From Archilochus colubris (Eukaryota; Chordata; Aves; Apodiformes; Trochilidae), in NCBI GenBank assembly GCA_023079485.1, contig CM041085.1, positions 96,731,115-96,795,114 on the forward strand: a stretch of 64,000 nucleotides of DNA, written 5' to 3'. Below the pieces are notes generated by a model. It worked only from the letters and a program-made list of their open reading frames with translations. It did not search any database and was not told where the DNA came from. This document shows positions 11,376 through 23,620 of the stretch, piece after piece; within the stretch, counting starts at the first letter, position 1, and every line of letters starts with the position of its first letter. A program made the translations under genes and the position numbers.

Positions 11376-14300
11376 TCCTTACCTTCTAGAACAGAAATAT
11401 TAAGCTGAGGAAGGCCATTTTATCCTTCTGCTTACTCTGCTCATTTCAATGAGCTGAATGAAGCTTTAATAATCTCAGCATTAAACAGGAAAAAAGATTA
11501 GGCAACAGAGTTTACATCTACTTACAGAGGTAACAAAAACACCTGTTACAAATCAAAAAACAAACAAACAAAAAAGAAGCTTTTGAGTACACATCTTTCT
11601 AATAAAATAAAAAATAAATCTCATATTTCCCTACAAACAGAGGGGGGTTTATATCTAGAGCCCATCCTACTAGCAAAATTGTAACACTGCTTAAATATTA
11701 TTCCATTTTGGAAATAAAACAAAATATTATCTACTAATCCAAAATACAGTGTTTTGGAATAACATGTCATTTCTCTAAGATTTGTAAAACAAATCCTGAA
11801 AGGATTTATTACACATATTAATTATTACAAAGATCAAGTCTTTTGTTCCCTTTATTTTCTCGGGGATTTGTAAACTTAGCAGTGAGACACTAAGACAGCA
11901 CTGAATGTTTAACAGAAATTTTACATAAATTATTCATAAATACAGTATGAAACTCCATACAGGTACAGTCTTTGTGGGACTGAAATCTAAAGACACAGTA
12001 ATTACATCAAACTACCAGCTGGACACCTCAAGGGCTGGCTAGGAAGGCAGGGAAAACTATTTGTAGTTTGCCAATGCAAGCCAATGCTTTACATTTTACC
12101 CTGGTATGAGGCAATCATACTATGTCAAAAAAGACCCCAAAAAACTCAAGAAAATTAGAGCTGTAATTTTTTCCAGTGTTACTGCTAATGCCAGAGAGAA
12201 ACAGTTTAACCAATGGAAAATTAATAGTTATTTTTTCAAACTCGTCTTCCTTCTCTCCTTTCCCTCCAGCTAAATAATTGTAAATAAGCATACATAAATT
12301 GTATCTATTCTTAATATAATAAGTATACGCTTATATGGTAGCATCTTTTACTGCTTTATTTTCACCATCCCTTTTTATGAATATCTAGAATATAACATAA
12401 CAAGCTCGAAAAATTAATTGCCGAATTTTTTTATAATCAACAATAGCTGCATATTTTACTGGGAAAACAAAATATGTTTTTCTCCAAAGCTATTTAAAAA
12501 ACAAAAACTTTTTAAAATATTGAATCTTAGAAGTAGAAAAAAGCAAATATATTTTTCCTAGATAAGAAAAAGAGTGGCTATGTAGCTAGAGGCTGAACTG
12601 AGCAGTGAAGATTCTCTCAGGAAATATAAGGAGTCTTTTAAAAATTCTGTATGTAAATGTATTTCCTACAACATTTGTCAAGATTAAGAAAAAACCAAAC
12701 CAAAACAAAAAAACACCAAAACCAAAAAAAACCAAAACACAAATAACGACATCATTTAAGCAAAAATTAATTAGACCTATACAGAAAAGCTGCTTTCTAT
12801 CCACAGAGGAGTACAGCAGGAAAACTGAATTGTAAAAAATCCTGTCATAACCTGTTCTATTTTGGATTTCAAAAGGTTATCTGCTCAGGTGTAATGTGGA
12901 AGTGGAAAAATACATGTTCATATTTTGAGGCATCTCAGTTCAAGTATTCATCTAACACCACAAGTATTTTAAACAAAATTAGGTTTGTCTGGTAAACTTC
13001 TCCTGTTTTGAAGTTTTCCAAACATGTTGTGACTGAGATGTATTTCTAGTTGAAACTAAAGAAATTGAATAAAATTAGCAATAGCAGCTATCTCAAAGCT
13101 CTTATAAACTGGCAAATGAAGCAAAGGGCATGAAAGTCAATGCTGGAGATAATTATTAGTTAATACTGCCTCTTCCATCTAGAAAACTCTCACCTTAATG
13201 ACATGTCAGCACGTTTACTTTCTTGCTTAATTAAGCAAATGTTTAGGTTTTCATTTGTCTTCAGTGACAGCTAGTATAGTTACAAGAGGAAAGTATTTTC
13301 CCACTGACACTCAGAGAGAAGTTCTGAATCCCATCCTGAGCTGTGACTCGTTCTACACAGCTGCAGATGCACCAAGCTACCTGCAAGGCTACTGAAACAC
13401 ATGACAGAACTCAGACTGCCTTCCACACAGCCATATTCTTACTCATTTACATGGCATGGTCATCAGTTCTCCCACTGATCTTAATGTCACGTGGTTTTGG
13501 TCCTTGCACTTTAAACTGTTTAAAGATGTAGTGTGACACATATTTATTTGTTTCTGATGAACTAAGGAATAAGAAAAAAATGATAATTTTGACATAGCAA
13601 TTTTAACTGCACTGCAGAAAGGCCAAAGCTCTGAGTCCTTGGGAGCCTTCTTCAGGAAATATTTTAGCACTGTGTCAAAGGGATGTTGGGCTCCAGGCAC
13701 CAAGTGAAGAATATGCATAAAGGACATGCTCTCCCTACGAAGTTTTGTCATCTTTTCTACAATCACCTTTGCCAAGCTAAATTCTACCACACTGTTGGCA
13801 GAATAATATGAGGATGAGCAAAATGCAGAATGCCTGAAAACAAGAATGTGTCAGATGAGCAAGGATTATTTGGCCTCAGAGGCAATCCCATTATCAACTG
13901 CCAGGACAGATACACTATCCTGAATTAAATTAACTGGGGTACTGAATTGCTGTGTTTTAATTTGAAAAATGCACACAAGAGACACCAGCCAGAGCTTGTC
14001 CACTGGCATGTCTATCTCTCTTTTCTCATTCAATTATAATGAATTAGAGAAAATCATTGGCAGGGATGGCTGTAGAGTCATCCAGCTTTTCAATATGAGT
14101 CCGACTTCATGTGGTTCAAGTGTTCAAATAATTTTTGGACTAAAGAGGCACGGTACAGACTTTTAGACACTTTCATTCCATATCAAGAGTAATGGATTCT
14201 GATTCATTCTGACTATCTTAAAAGTTTCAAGATTATTGAAGAAGCCATTTTTTTAAAAAAAAAAGAGCAAAAATATCTACTTGTTCCAGACACAGACTTA

Positions 14301-17300
14301 GGACTAAGTGAATACAAGGCGGATGTATTAGTGACTTAGTCTCTATTTTAACATTGCTGGTAGCTGAAAATCAGACAGTGAAACGCAGACGTGACGCTGT
14401 GCAGTCTGGGCATTGACATCAAGGCAACATTCAGCTCTGCACACAGGATTTCTGTTAAATGTCTTTGCAGCCTGTGGTTCTAATGGAGAGATATGAGAAG
14501 ATATGCTTTTCCAGCCCATCATCTCCCCCCCCCATTCCACACACACTTTTGTAAGCTGAGCATACAGTCATTAACATTTTCAAACATTTTCTCTCTACTC
14601 AGAAATAATCCCTTTAGGAGCATGGTAGGTTGTGTCTTTTTTTAAAGAGAATGGCTCCCACACAGAAATTTCCAGTTTGTTCTGAATTCAGCAGGACCTG
14701 TAAGAGGAGGAGTAAAACAGTTCAAAATTCATCAGGAGTCTTGAAGTCTCACAGAGTCAAATAGATTCTTCAAAATGCATCCTTTCCTGGTTTCCAGCTC
14801 CTGCTGAGTGCTGTGAAAGCCCACCTCTTGCTAACCTGAAAGCCAGCACTCCATCCACTTCGTTATCTCAAGCTTGGCTCAGAGGTATTTCAATACTTCA
14901 GCCACAGTACATTTCCTGGGGATAGGTTTCTCCAGACAGGGACAGAAGCAAGACTTACAAGATATTGCATACATTGGTCTTTGCACTCATATTTAACAGC
15001 ATCTTTCTAAATTATACAGTTCTAAGTCCAGTAACTAATTCCAAAGCACAAAGTATAATATAATTCCATCTAAAACTGAGAGGGGAAAAAAGTCAAATAT
15101 ATATCTAAAAATATAAATTAGTGTTTTTTTTAATATCATTCTCCAATTCACAGCAGAATTTGTCTTTTGGTGTTTAAATATTCCAATTATAGCTTGAAAG
15201 AAATAGTGTTAGGTGTTTTGGTGGTGGGTGTCATATATATTCTAATCCCAGTTAGAAATTGATTTAAGAGAAAAGAGCAAATCTCTCTCTTGGGACAGGG
15301 AAAGGGGATTTCAAAACTAATTTTATTCTTATGTTACCACTGTTGGGAGAATCTGTATAGCACCACAGCAGCAGTTACTCCCAGCTCTTTGTTAGCATGT
15401 GTCTAACCTCAAGAGGAAATGTTCAGCTACTGGGTTGAAGGAAAAGGTTGTCTTTTAATGTCATTTTGAAGTAATGAATAATGGGATGGAATCTCTTGCT
15501 CTAAAAGGCTTAGAGCTACTTTAAAAAGATGTGATAGAATTCCGATCTTCTCACAAACCACATCCAAATTCACAAGCAAATTCACTCGCTCACACCTCCT
15601 GCTGATGTCACTATGACAGGATCAGTAAATAGCAGTTTCACTAAAGTCTATCATATATAATGTTCAACGAGATCAGAGACATTGAAATACTAAGTGTGAT
15701 TTGTAAATCAAATCCAGATGGTATAATGACAGGATACATGTGTTTCCTCTATCCCAAAACTCTATCATTTGGCATAAAGACAAGTGCTTGATAGTCAAGT
15801 CTGATGCCACACATTTAAGATCAAACCAAGCTCCAAGTTTTTCACAAGGATCCATCTCATTGTTTCCAGAACTCTGTTCTGGTTTTGTTCTTCAACATGC
15901 AGCTTATGGTAAAACACTGTAAAAGGATGGCAGTGCCAAAACCTCTGACATCTCCAGAAATGCATCCATCAGACATACATTGTTGGTACTGTGCTGAAAG
16001 AGAACTAATATACAGAGGGTTAGGTAGTCTTCTGAGTCCTTCAGCTCTCCAGTTCTCTTCATACATCAAAGGCAACTTATACCTGTAGTGCCTGTCTGTA
16101 GTGGCCTCTGTATATGCACAATTTCTTCCTCATAGCTGCATTTATAAAGCATCCAAACCAACACTGCCTTATGACTTGATCTAGTCCGCATTCAGCTACT
16201 GGTTCAACCCCTATGACCACCTGCACACAGACTGTCAGAGGCATTTTTGGTTAGTTTAAAGTGGAAAACAGAACTCATAAAAAATGAGCAAAAGCCAATT
16301 AAAATGTATATTTAGAAGCAGATATCTTGCTGTTTTCTGGACATAATATCATAACCTTCATTTCTGCAGTTCAAGTCAAATGCAAGCTTAAATAAATGTC
16401 AATAAAATCTGGGCAAGTATTATGTAGTTTCTATTTAATGAATCTGTTTTTCACTGTAATACCTTAAGACTGCTGAGGGTATAATTCAATTATTGCCTAT
16501 CCAGTATATTTTTTTTTCTCCTACATGATCTGAAGGCTTTTCCTTCTTTCATACAAAAAATAATATTTTAGGCAATGAATTTTAAGAAGATACTTTTCAG
16601 GATACAGAAGAGAAACATGAAATACAGGCACTGTTCCAGAGCTACATAGTTTGTAGTGTTTAGTCCAAATGGACTGCTGACAATGAGTGTGAAGTTCATA
16701 CAGAACCCACAAGTACATGGATTTTACAGGCCTGTGCACTGCAGTGAAGAAAGCCTTTGACCCTTCATGCCAGCAATACGTGTAGCTTTTCAAATCTGAT
16801 TTGAAGGTCAGTAGTTTTCACTGAACTGTTTCATATTCATGGCTTATGCTAATTGGAGTCTTTGATTTTCATGGATACAGACCAAATTACAGCATTTATA
16901 CTGGTTTAAGGGAAAGCACTGGAGATGAAATAACACAAGTTGTTTAATTAAACTTCCTAAAATGCAAAATGTTTATAAATAGTGTCACTTAAGCATGCAT
17001 AAACACTGAATTATAGAAATAGGAAAAAAAATCATATTGGAATGCATATCTGTTCAAAAGCTTTTAGAAAACCACTGAAACACATAGGAAAGCCAAGATC
17101 ATGCTTATGCACTTGAATTATAATACTTTTCAACACTTTTAATTTTAATCCTTAAAAAAGGAAAAAAAAATCAAACAGTGCTAGACACAGGATTGTGATT
17201 TAAAATAATTACATTTAAATAGAAGAATAAAGTAAAAGCTATAGACTATAAACCATAATCCTAAGCAAGAAAGATAAAGAAGGAAAAAATATTCAAAGCA

Positions 17301-20055
17301 CATGTAAAACACAGGACCAGAATTATGTTTTGGAATAATAACAAAACTGATGACCTGCAGTTTCACCAGGAATATTTTCTTTGTTATTTTTACTGAGATA
17401 CCAGGTACCTCAAGCCTTGACCCCACTGTATTTCCTGTTTTCTCTTACATTAAAAGTTTCTTACTGTCTCAAAAATGTTATAGTCTGAGACAATGTGTGA
17501 ACACGGATTGAAAAGGTCTGAGTGGAGGAGTGGGAAAGGGCAGCCTAGCAGCTAAACCTGCTTGTTACACATTCTACCTAACACACCTACCCACTGGTGT
17601 GTTCTCTAAGAACCAGATTATGTTGCCTTTCTTTGAATACTAATTGCAAGATTGGGCCCTAAATGGATTATTTTTAAAGCCTGTACCCCAAATGATAGAA
17701 AGCATGAATAAACATACAGTGAACATTGTAGCTGTTAGTAATCCCACAGTGTTTTTGCAAAGCACCGTTGAGTGCACAGAAAAAAATCTGAACGTTGTGT
17801 AAAGTTATGCCTTCTCATATGGTACCAAAGTATTTATTGAAAGGCACTGAACCCTTTTATTGGAACAGAAACATCAAAACCTTTATGGGAGGTGTAGATA
17901 CCACAAAACAAATCAAAGTCATTGCTTTTCTTTTTTCCAGTTTCTCCATCTTACCATTTATCTGCCTGCAAAGAAAATGTAACTCAGAAATAAAATAAAA
18001 TAAAAAAAATCCCCATGTTCCCATAGAGAGTTTCAAAACAAAACCTGCTTTTAAAATGTAAATCAAGCACTATGGTAATTTGAAGAGAAAAACAGGTGGA
18101 GGGAGGCAAACATCAAAATCAAAATAAAATTAAAGTTGAATAAAATATGAAATAAAATATCTTGTATTATTAGCTAAGATAGAATGCAAAGGGATCAGTA
18201 GGTATGCAAATACGCAGTATACAAATTCTCCCGCAGTCTCTGATCCTCCAATGAATACAAAAATATGTCTGGTATTTCTAAAAAGGGTGTGAATAAATCA
18301 GATGTCTCAAGTTCTGTAATAATAATTTGTGAATCTGGGAGCCTGTCGATACACATAAAGTATTCAGTAAAAATATATATCTATTATTTATGGCAGTAAC
18401 TGGGGACAGAAACCAGGAAAAAATGTTTATTCAGACCACAAAACAAAAGCAACTGTGGGTAATGAACCTTAAAAGTACATATGGTTTATGATTTTCAGAA
18501 ATTACTGTGATGGAGGCATAATTATCACTAATTTTAATGACTACTGGATGTCTTAATGATCCTAGACAGATTTTTAAAATCTTATATATCTTTTTCCTTT
18601 CATGTCTGACAGTTCAAAATATGGGCCACAGACATAAGCTGAAGATTTTGCAAGAAGGTGTCCTTGATGAAATTGTTTTGTCTCACTACAGAGCTGGACA
18701 AACAGCTGATTTCTGTATCTCTGTGGATATATTTGTTAGTATTCAGTTAAAATTGTGGGAACTATGTTTTTATCTTTACTTTGAACATTAGTTAAAAAAA
18801 AATCTTCATAGTAAGGCACCCAAGAAAAATGTTTACTTTGTCCTTGATGAGTCCCAAGGTCAGGATTACCAAGGAAGTCCTATATTCATCCATGCAATTG
18901 ATTAATTGATTCCAAATGAACAATTCTCATTGCTCCTGTGCATAAACAAATTTTATGCATCACTAAAGATTTTTCTCTGCTTTCATGTATTATATCGAAA
19001 CTTCCTACTCAGATTTTAATAGGAGACTGTTCCAAATTATTGCAAATCTCAATTCTTCATGCTTTTGTAACACTGTGTGCCAGACTTTAGATCTCACAAG
19101 GGATGCTCAGAGTCAGTCTCTAAAGTGTAGAAAAATGAGTTTACTCACAATTTCTACCTTTCAATCTTATGATACTCTGTGTTTATGAAACCCAGCCACA
19201 GTTTTCAGGCAGATCTTTTTGTACTTTTTTCTTGCAGTAGGAATACTTGAAACATCAAAAGAAGCCCTTAATACTTCAGGTAGATGTAATTAGAGCAATA
19301 ACAAAAGTAACTGGTTTTGTAAGAGAAAAAAACCTCAAAGTCAAATAGAACAGAAAAAAATGCAGCACAGGGAAATATTCCCTATTTGTAGATAAAATCT
19401 TTCCTGGGACCTTTGCATCCAGAATTTCAGTATTGAAGTAGGCTCTTCATCATTAATATTTCAGAATAAACTGATCAGCTTCTTTTATTAAAAGAAGTCT
19501 CAAGTCACACTTCAGTCTCATTGCATGTGTAGCCTGAACGTAAAATACCCATCCAAAACAGATAATAGGGACTGCAACAATAAGTCAGTGCTCTCTTACT
19601 AAACTGAGAGAATCATACCTTTGAAACTCATGTTTGAGTTATAAGTGTGATAATAAAGGAGGAATAGTACTAAATACCCTTATCACTCCTACAGTTTTAA
19701 TCACACTTAAACAAGAGACAACCTTGCTGTGTTATTTCTTCTTGCTTTGCAGCTGACTGCCTCTATGCAACTTCCTATGTTCTTGAAAAGAACAATTCTT
19801 TTGCAAGTTCTCAGAGGTCTCATAAGACCACCGAGCTTGCAGAGAGCAATGTCGTGTTTCCTAACTATCTGAAAAAAAGATGTTTTTGCAAATAAAACCA
19901 AAGTCACGATTTTCTGTCTCACTGTTATCTTAATTTCCACAGAGCATTTGAACGAACTCATCTCATCTGAAATAGACTTTTGCTATATAAAATTTACACT
20001 TACAATCTTAACTAAGCGGTGTATAGGGTCTCTCAGCAACCCAGAATCATTTTTT
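11376..20055. other. Gene desert, AT-rich
   Basis: About 8.7 kb with no supportable coding region and no recognised mobile element. Local features are a CAAA-rich tract near 11550-11578, an A/C-rich low-complexity tract at 12683-12746, and a C9 run near 14524. The 100-plus-codon frame at 13443-13790 (minus) has no recognisable domain. Conserved regulatory elements cannot be judged without an alignment. Confidence 0.45.
12683..12746 (+). repeat. Low-complexity (CAAAA)n-like tract
   Basis: An irregular run of CCAAAAC/AAAACC units. It opens long frames on both strands (lysine/proline-rich on plus, phenylalanine/glycine-rich on minus). These are artefacts of composition. Confidence 0.85.
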
Positions 20056-20058
20056 TTT

Positions 20059-20815
20059 CATAGAATAATAGAATTGGCTGGGTTGGAAGGGACCTCAGAG
20101 ATCATCAAGTCCAACCCTTGATCCACTACCGCTGCAGTTACCAGACCATGGCACTGAGTGCCACATCCAGTCTCTTTTTAAATATTTCCAGGGATGGAGA
20201 ATTCACTACTTCCCAGGGCAGCCCATCCCAATGCTTGATCACCCTCTTGGTAAAGAAATTCTTTCTAATATCTAACCTAAACCTCCCCCAGCACAATTTA
20301 AGACCATGCCCTCTTGTCTTGCTGAGAACTGCCTGGGAAAAGAGACCAACCCCCACCTGGCTACACCCTCCTTTCAGGTAGTTGTAGAGAGCGATGAGGT
20401 CTCCCCTGAGCCGCCTCTTCTCCAGGCTGAACAGCCCCAGCTCCCTCAGACTCTCCTCATAGGGTCTGTGCTCGGGTCCCTTCACCAGCCTGGTTGCCCT
20501 CCTTTGGACCTGCTCCAGGACCTCAATCTCCTTCCTGAACTGAGGGGCCCAGAACTGGACACAGTACTCGAGGTGTGGCCTCACCAGGGCTGAGTACAGG
20601 GGCAGAATCACTTCCTTGGACCTGCTGGCCATGCTGTTCCTGATACAGGCCAGGATGCCATTGGCCTTCTCGGCTACCTGGGCACACTGCTGGCTCATGT
20701 TCAGCTTCCTGTCAATCCAGACTCCAAGGTCCCTCTCTGCCTGGCTGCTCTCAGCCACTCTGTCCCCAGCCTGTAGCGCTGCATGGGGTTGTTGTGGCCA
20801 AAGTGCAGGACTCAA
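20059..20815 (-). mobile_element. CR1 LINE with intact C-terminal ORF2 frame
   Basis: Minus-strand CR1, 5'-truncated. The 3' end at 20059 shows the CR1 terminal repeat ('catagaataatagaattgg') and 'ttggaagggacctcagagat'. The frame at 20138-20815 encodes about 220 residues of the ORF2 C-terminal part downstream of the RT catalytic core. It includes '[18 protein letters not shown]', '[20 protein letters not shown]' and '[20 protein letters not shown]', with no stop until the natural terminus. An uninterrupted frame suggests a comparatively young insertion. The catalytic FADD-type motif is not included, so this copy cannot be autonomous. Confidence 0.95.
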
Positions 20816-21283
20816 TTATGATATTGGTTGCCCAACAGAGGAATCTATTCCTGTAGTGAGCATAGGAAATATGATTAAGTATGGCTAGGTTAGACAAGAT
20901 GTTTAACCTTAGATGTTGAAATTAATCCCAGCATCCCAATAACACAACTAGGCAGCATGTAGTGGATGTTAAATAATGTCTTTGGAGCTTTATGGACTGC
21001 ATCACCTTTGAAAAAGAGAGAGATGACCAACAGAGATATGTCTCTGAAGGAATTTCTATAATTCAGACTCTAAATTAGCACTAATCATGCCAAACTCTGC
21101 TAGTGAATTGGAAAGCAGCACAGGAAGCCATCAAACTGAATTTGACCAGAAACTCTAAAGTAATATTGTGTGTCTTGAAGAGGAACTAAAGTGTACAATA
21201 TTTACTAAGCCAAAAATGAATCCTGCTGCCTCCTGATGAGGTCAGGAAAAGAATGGAGGCAGAGTAGTACTGTAACTGTCTTG
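20816..21283. other. Spacer between two CR1 copies
   Basis: About 470 bp of AT-rich sequence with nothing recognisable. Confidence 0.4.
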
Positions 21284-21672
21284 AAGGCTGAGAAAACTGG
21301 GGTTGTTCAGTCTTGAGAAGTGAAGGCTTAAGGGAGACTCTATTACAATGTTCCAGTATTCAAAGGGCAGCTACAAAGAAGATGGAGACTCCCTGTTTAC
21401 AAAGACTCATATGAACAAGACAAGATGGACTGGGCACAAGTTGCTCCTGGGGACATTCCAATTGAACAGAAGAGGAAATTTTTTCACTATGAGGACAGTC
21501 AGACATTGGAATGGTCTCCCAGGGGAAGTGGTGGATTCCTCCACTCTGGAAAGTTTTAAGTCTCAGCTCAAGAGAGTGCTGAGGCATCTCATATAAACAA
21601 TACTATTAGAAGGGTTGGACCAGATGACCCTTGAAGTCCCTTCCAACCTGACAGTCTATGATTCTATGATTT
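21284..21672 (+). mobile_element. CR1 LINE, 3' fragment
   Basis: Plus-strand CR1 starting in the ORF2 C-terminal region ('gaaggctgagaaaactggggttgt') and ending at the terminal 'cagtctatgattctatgatt' near 21670. The frame 21348-21596 preserves the tail of ORF2 ('RHWNGLPGEVVDSSTLESFK'). It has the opposite orientation to the CR1 at 20.06-20.82 kb and clearly different sequence, so the two are separate insertions of different subfamilies. Confidence 0.93.
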
Positions 21673-23279
21673 CTAATTGTCATTTTAGGGGAATTCTTAA
21701 AATAGGATGCCTGTGTTTATATACAAGACTCTAAACAAAATATTTAAACACCAGTAGTTTCCATACTGAATAGCCTGTGAAGTAGACACACAGGCGCTTT
21801 GTGATTGATAGTGATGGCAAATAGGGATTAGATGTGCAACTCCTGTGTTATTGTCACTGAGAAATATATATCAAATTCTAAAACACTCTGCTGAAGGATA
21901 ATCTCCAAGAATTAGACATCCTCTCTCTCTACACTAATTTATAATAGAAGTGACTTTCATAACTAGCTTGAACAAAAAAGACCACTTGGCAATGAGAAAA
22001 ACTGCTTTAAAATTAGCACTGTCACTCAGGTTAATTTGATTACATTCATTATCCAGCTTTGTCTAGTGGTCGTTTTTACTTTTCATTTCTGTTTCTCCAC
22101 TATACCCCCTAGTCTTCTCTTGTATTCTTACTGTACAAAGGATGTTTTTACCATCCCTTTAAGTACAACAGGTAGCACCACAAAAATACTTATTCTCTCT
22201 TGGCCTCTATCTTTCTGAAAAGCATATATTAGGAAAAGTTCAGAGAAGGGCAGGCAAATCTTTTAAGTATATTTAAGTAACAAATTTTATAAGGAAAGAT
22301 GGAAAAGAGGCACTGCCACAAAAACAGAGAGTGTTTTACAAATATTTGACATCATTAACCCCTTTTTATGAAATCCTACAACTTTTTTGTGTTGCAGGAT
22401 TTGATAAAAACAACCTGTTTTTCTTATTTGCTACAATAGACTCTCCTGATTTTGAAATTTACCCTCTATGGAATACAGAAAAACATAATAATGATGGACA
22501 TATAATTTATGAATACTACTTTTTAAATACCTTTGTAGGTAGATTAGTATTAAATGTATGAATAACAATATATTTACTCAAAGTGTTATTTTTCATCTGG
22601 ACATGATAACAGTAAAAGCTTTTTCAAGGAAACAGCTGTGAAGTAAATGAAAGAAAATATTGCACACTGCATATTTTAAGAAAAATACTTCATGAGATAT
22701 TAAATACTAATTTAAATTCATTAAATGCACAAATAAAATGTGGGAAACATTTTATGTGGGATATAATGTGGAAGCAAGGGCTCTTTTCGAGCTAGTCCTC
22801 TTAGCAAAGACCTTATTTCCAAACGCTGACACTTGATTCTCTTCTCATACCAGAGCTTCCTTAAGCTGCTTGTGGACTGATAGATTAATATTGGAGGATT
22901 CTCTCTGGTAAACATTGAAAGAGAAAAATGTTTTTTGCTGTAAAACATGTAGGGATTGTCTTCAGTGTAAGTATTAGCCTGAAGTCAATATATTTGAGTG
23001 ACTGCAGCCTTTGTGTGTGCAAACTCCACCAGAAAAGGAAAAAAACTAAATATGTGCAAACCTGAAAGTGGTGTAAAAAGATAAAGTAATTCCATTAAGG
23101 TTATTAAAGCAAATTAGATTTAATTTCAGATAATTACAGATAATTACAGGCAAAAACTTTCAGCAAGCTGTAAAACTGATTCATCAGCTACAAGAAACAT
23201 AAAATTGAATGTAGACAAAAGATGAGTGCAGCAAATTAATAAAGTGAATGCAAAGTAATTATGAAATACATGTGAGGTC
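21673..23279. other. AT-rich non-coding stretch
   Basis: No gene seen. A short tandem duplication 'cagataattacagataattacagg' lies near 23128-23151. Confidence 0.45.
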
Positions 23280-23620
23280 CCTGGGGACACCACCAGACCT
23301 GACTGTTCCTTATGCCTCTTCATAGGGTCCTGCCCAGGTCCCAGGATCCTGTTTCAGCGCCCCAGGGTCAGCCCCTGCTCCAGTGATGCCACGGCAGGGA
23401 TGCTCTCCAGCTCCCCACAGCCCAGTCCTGCCCTGGCCATGGTGCTATCCCCTGCTCAGCCTGGTGCTGTCCCCAGGGAGGTGCTGGATGGCTGGGCCTG
23501 GGGCTGCCTTGGTGCCTCCCAGATGCACTCATCCTGACCAGGGGGTGGGCACTGAGGAGCCCCTGCTGCACCCCACACTCAGACCCTGGGGAGCTGCCAA
23601 CCTGCACTGCTCACTGAAAA
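23280..23620. other. Isolated GC-rich block of unknown origin
   Basis: About 340 bp of markedly GC-rich sequence within AT-rich DNA, with abrupt edges near 'gtgaggtccctggggacacc' and 'cctgcactgctcactgaaaa'. Frames are open on both strands (23383-23754 plus, 123 codons; 23368-23607 minus, 79 codons), as composition predicts. No protein domain, splice-site pair or CR1 signature is recognised. It could be part of an LTR or ERV interior, a SINE-like element or a small CpG-poor island. Confidence 0.5.

Noticed and set aside
13443..13790. 115-codon minus-strand frame as a host gene
   Set aside because: No recognisable domain, no flanking splice sites and composition like its surroundings.
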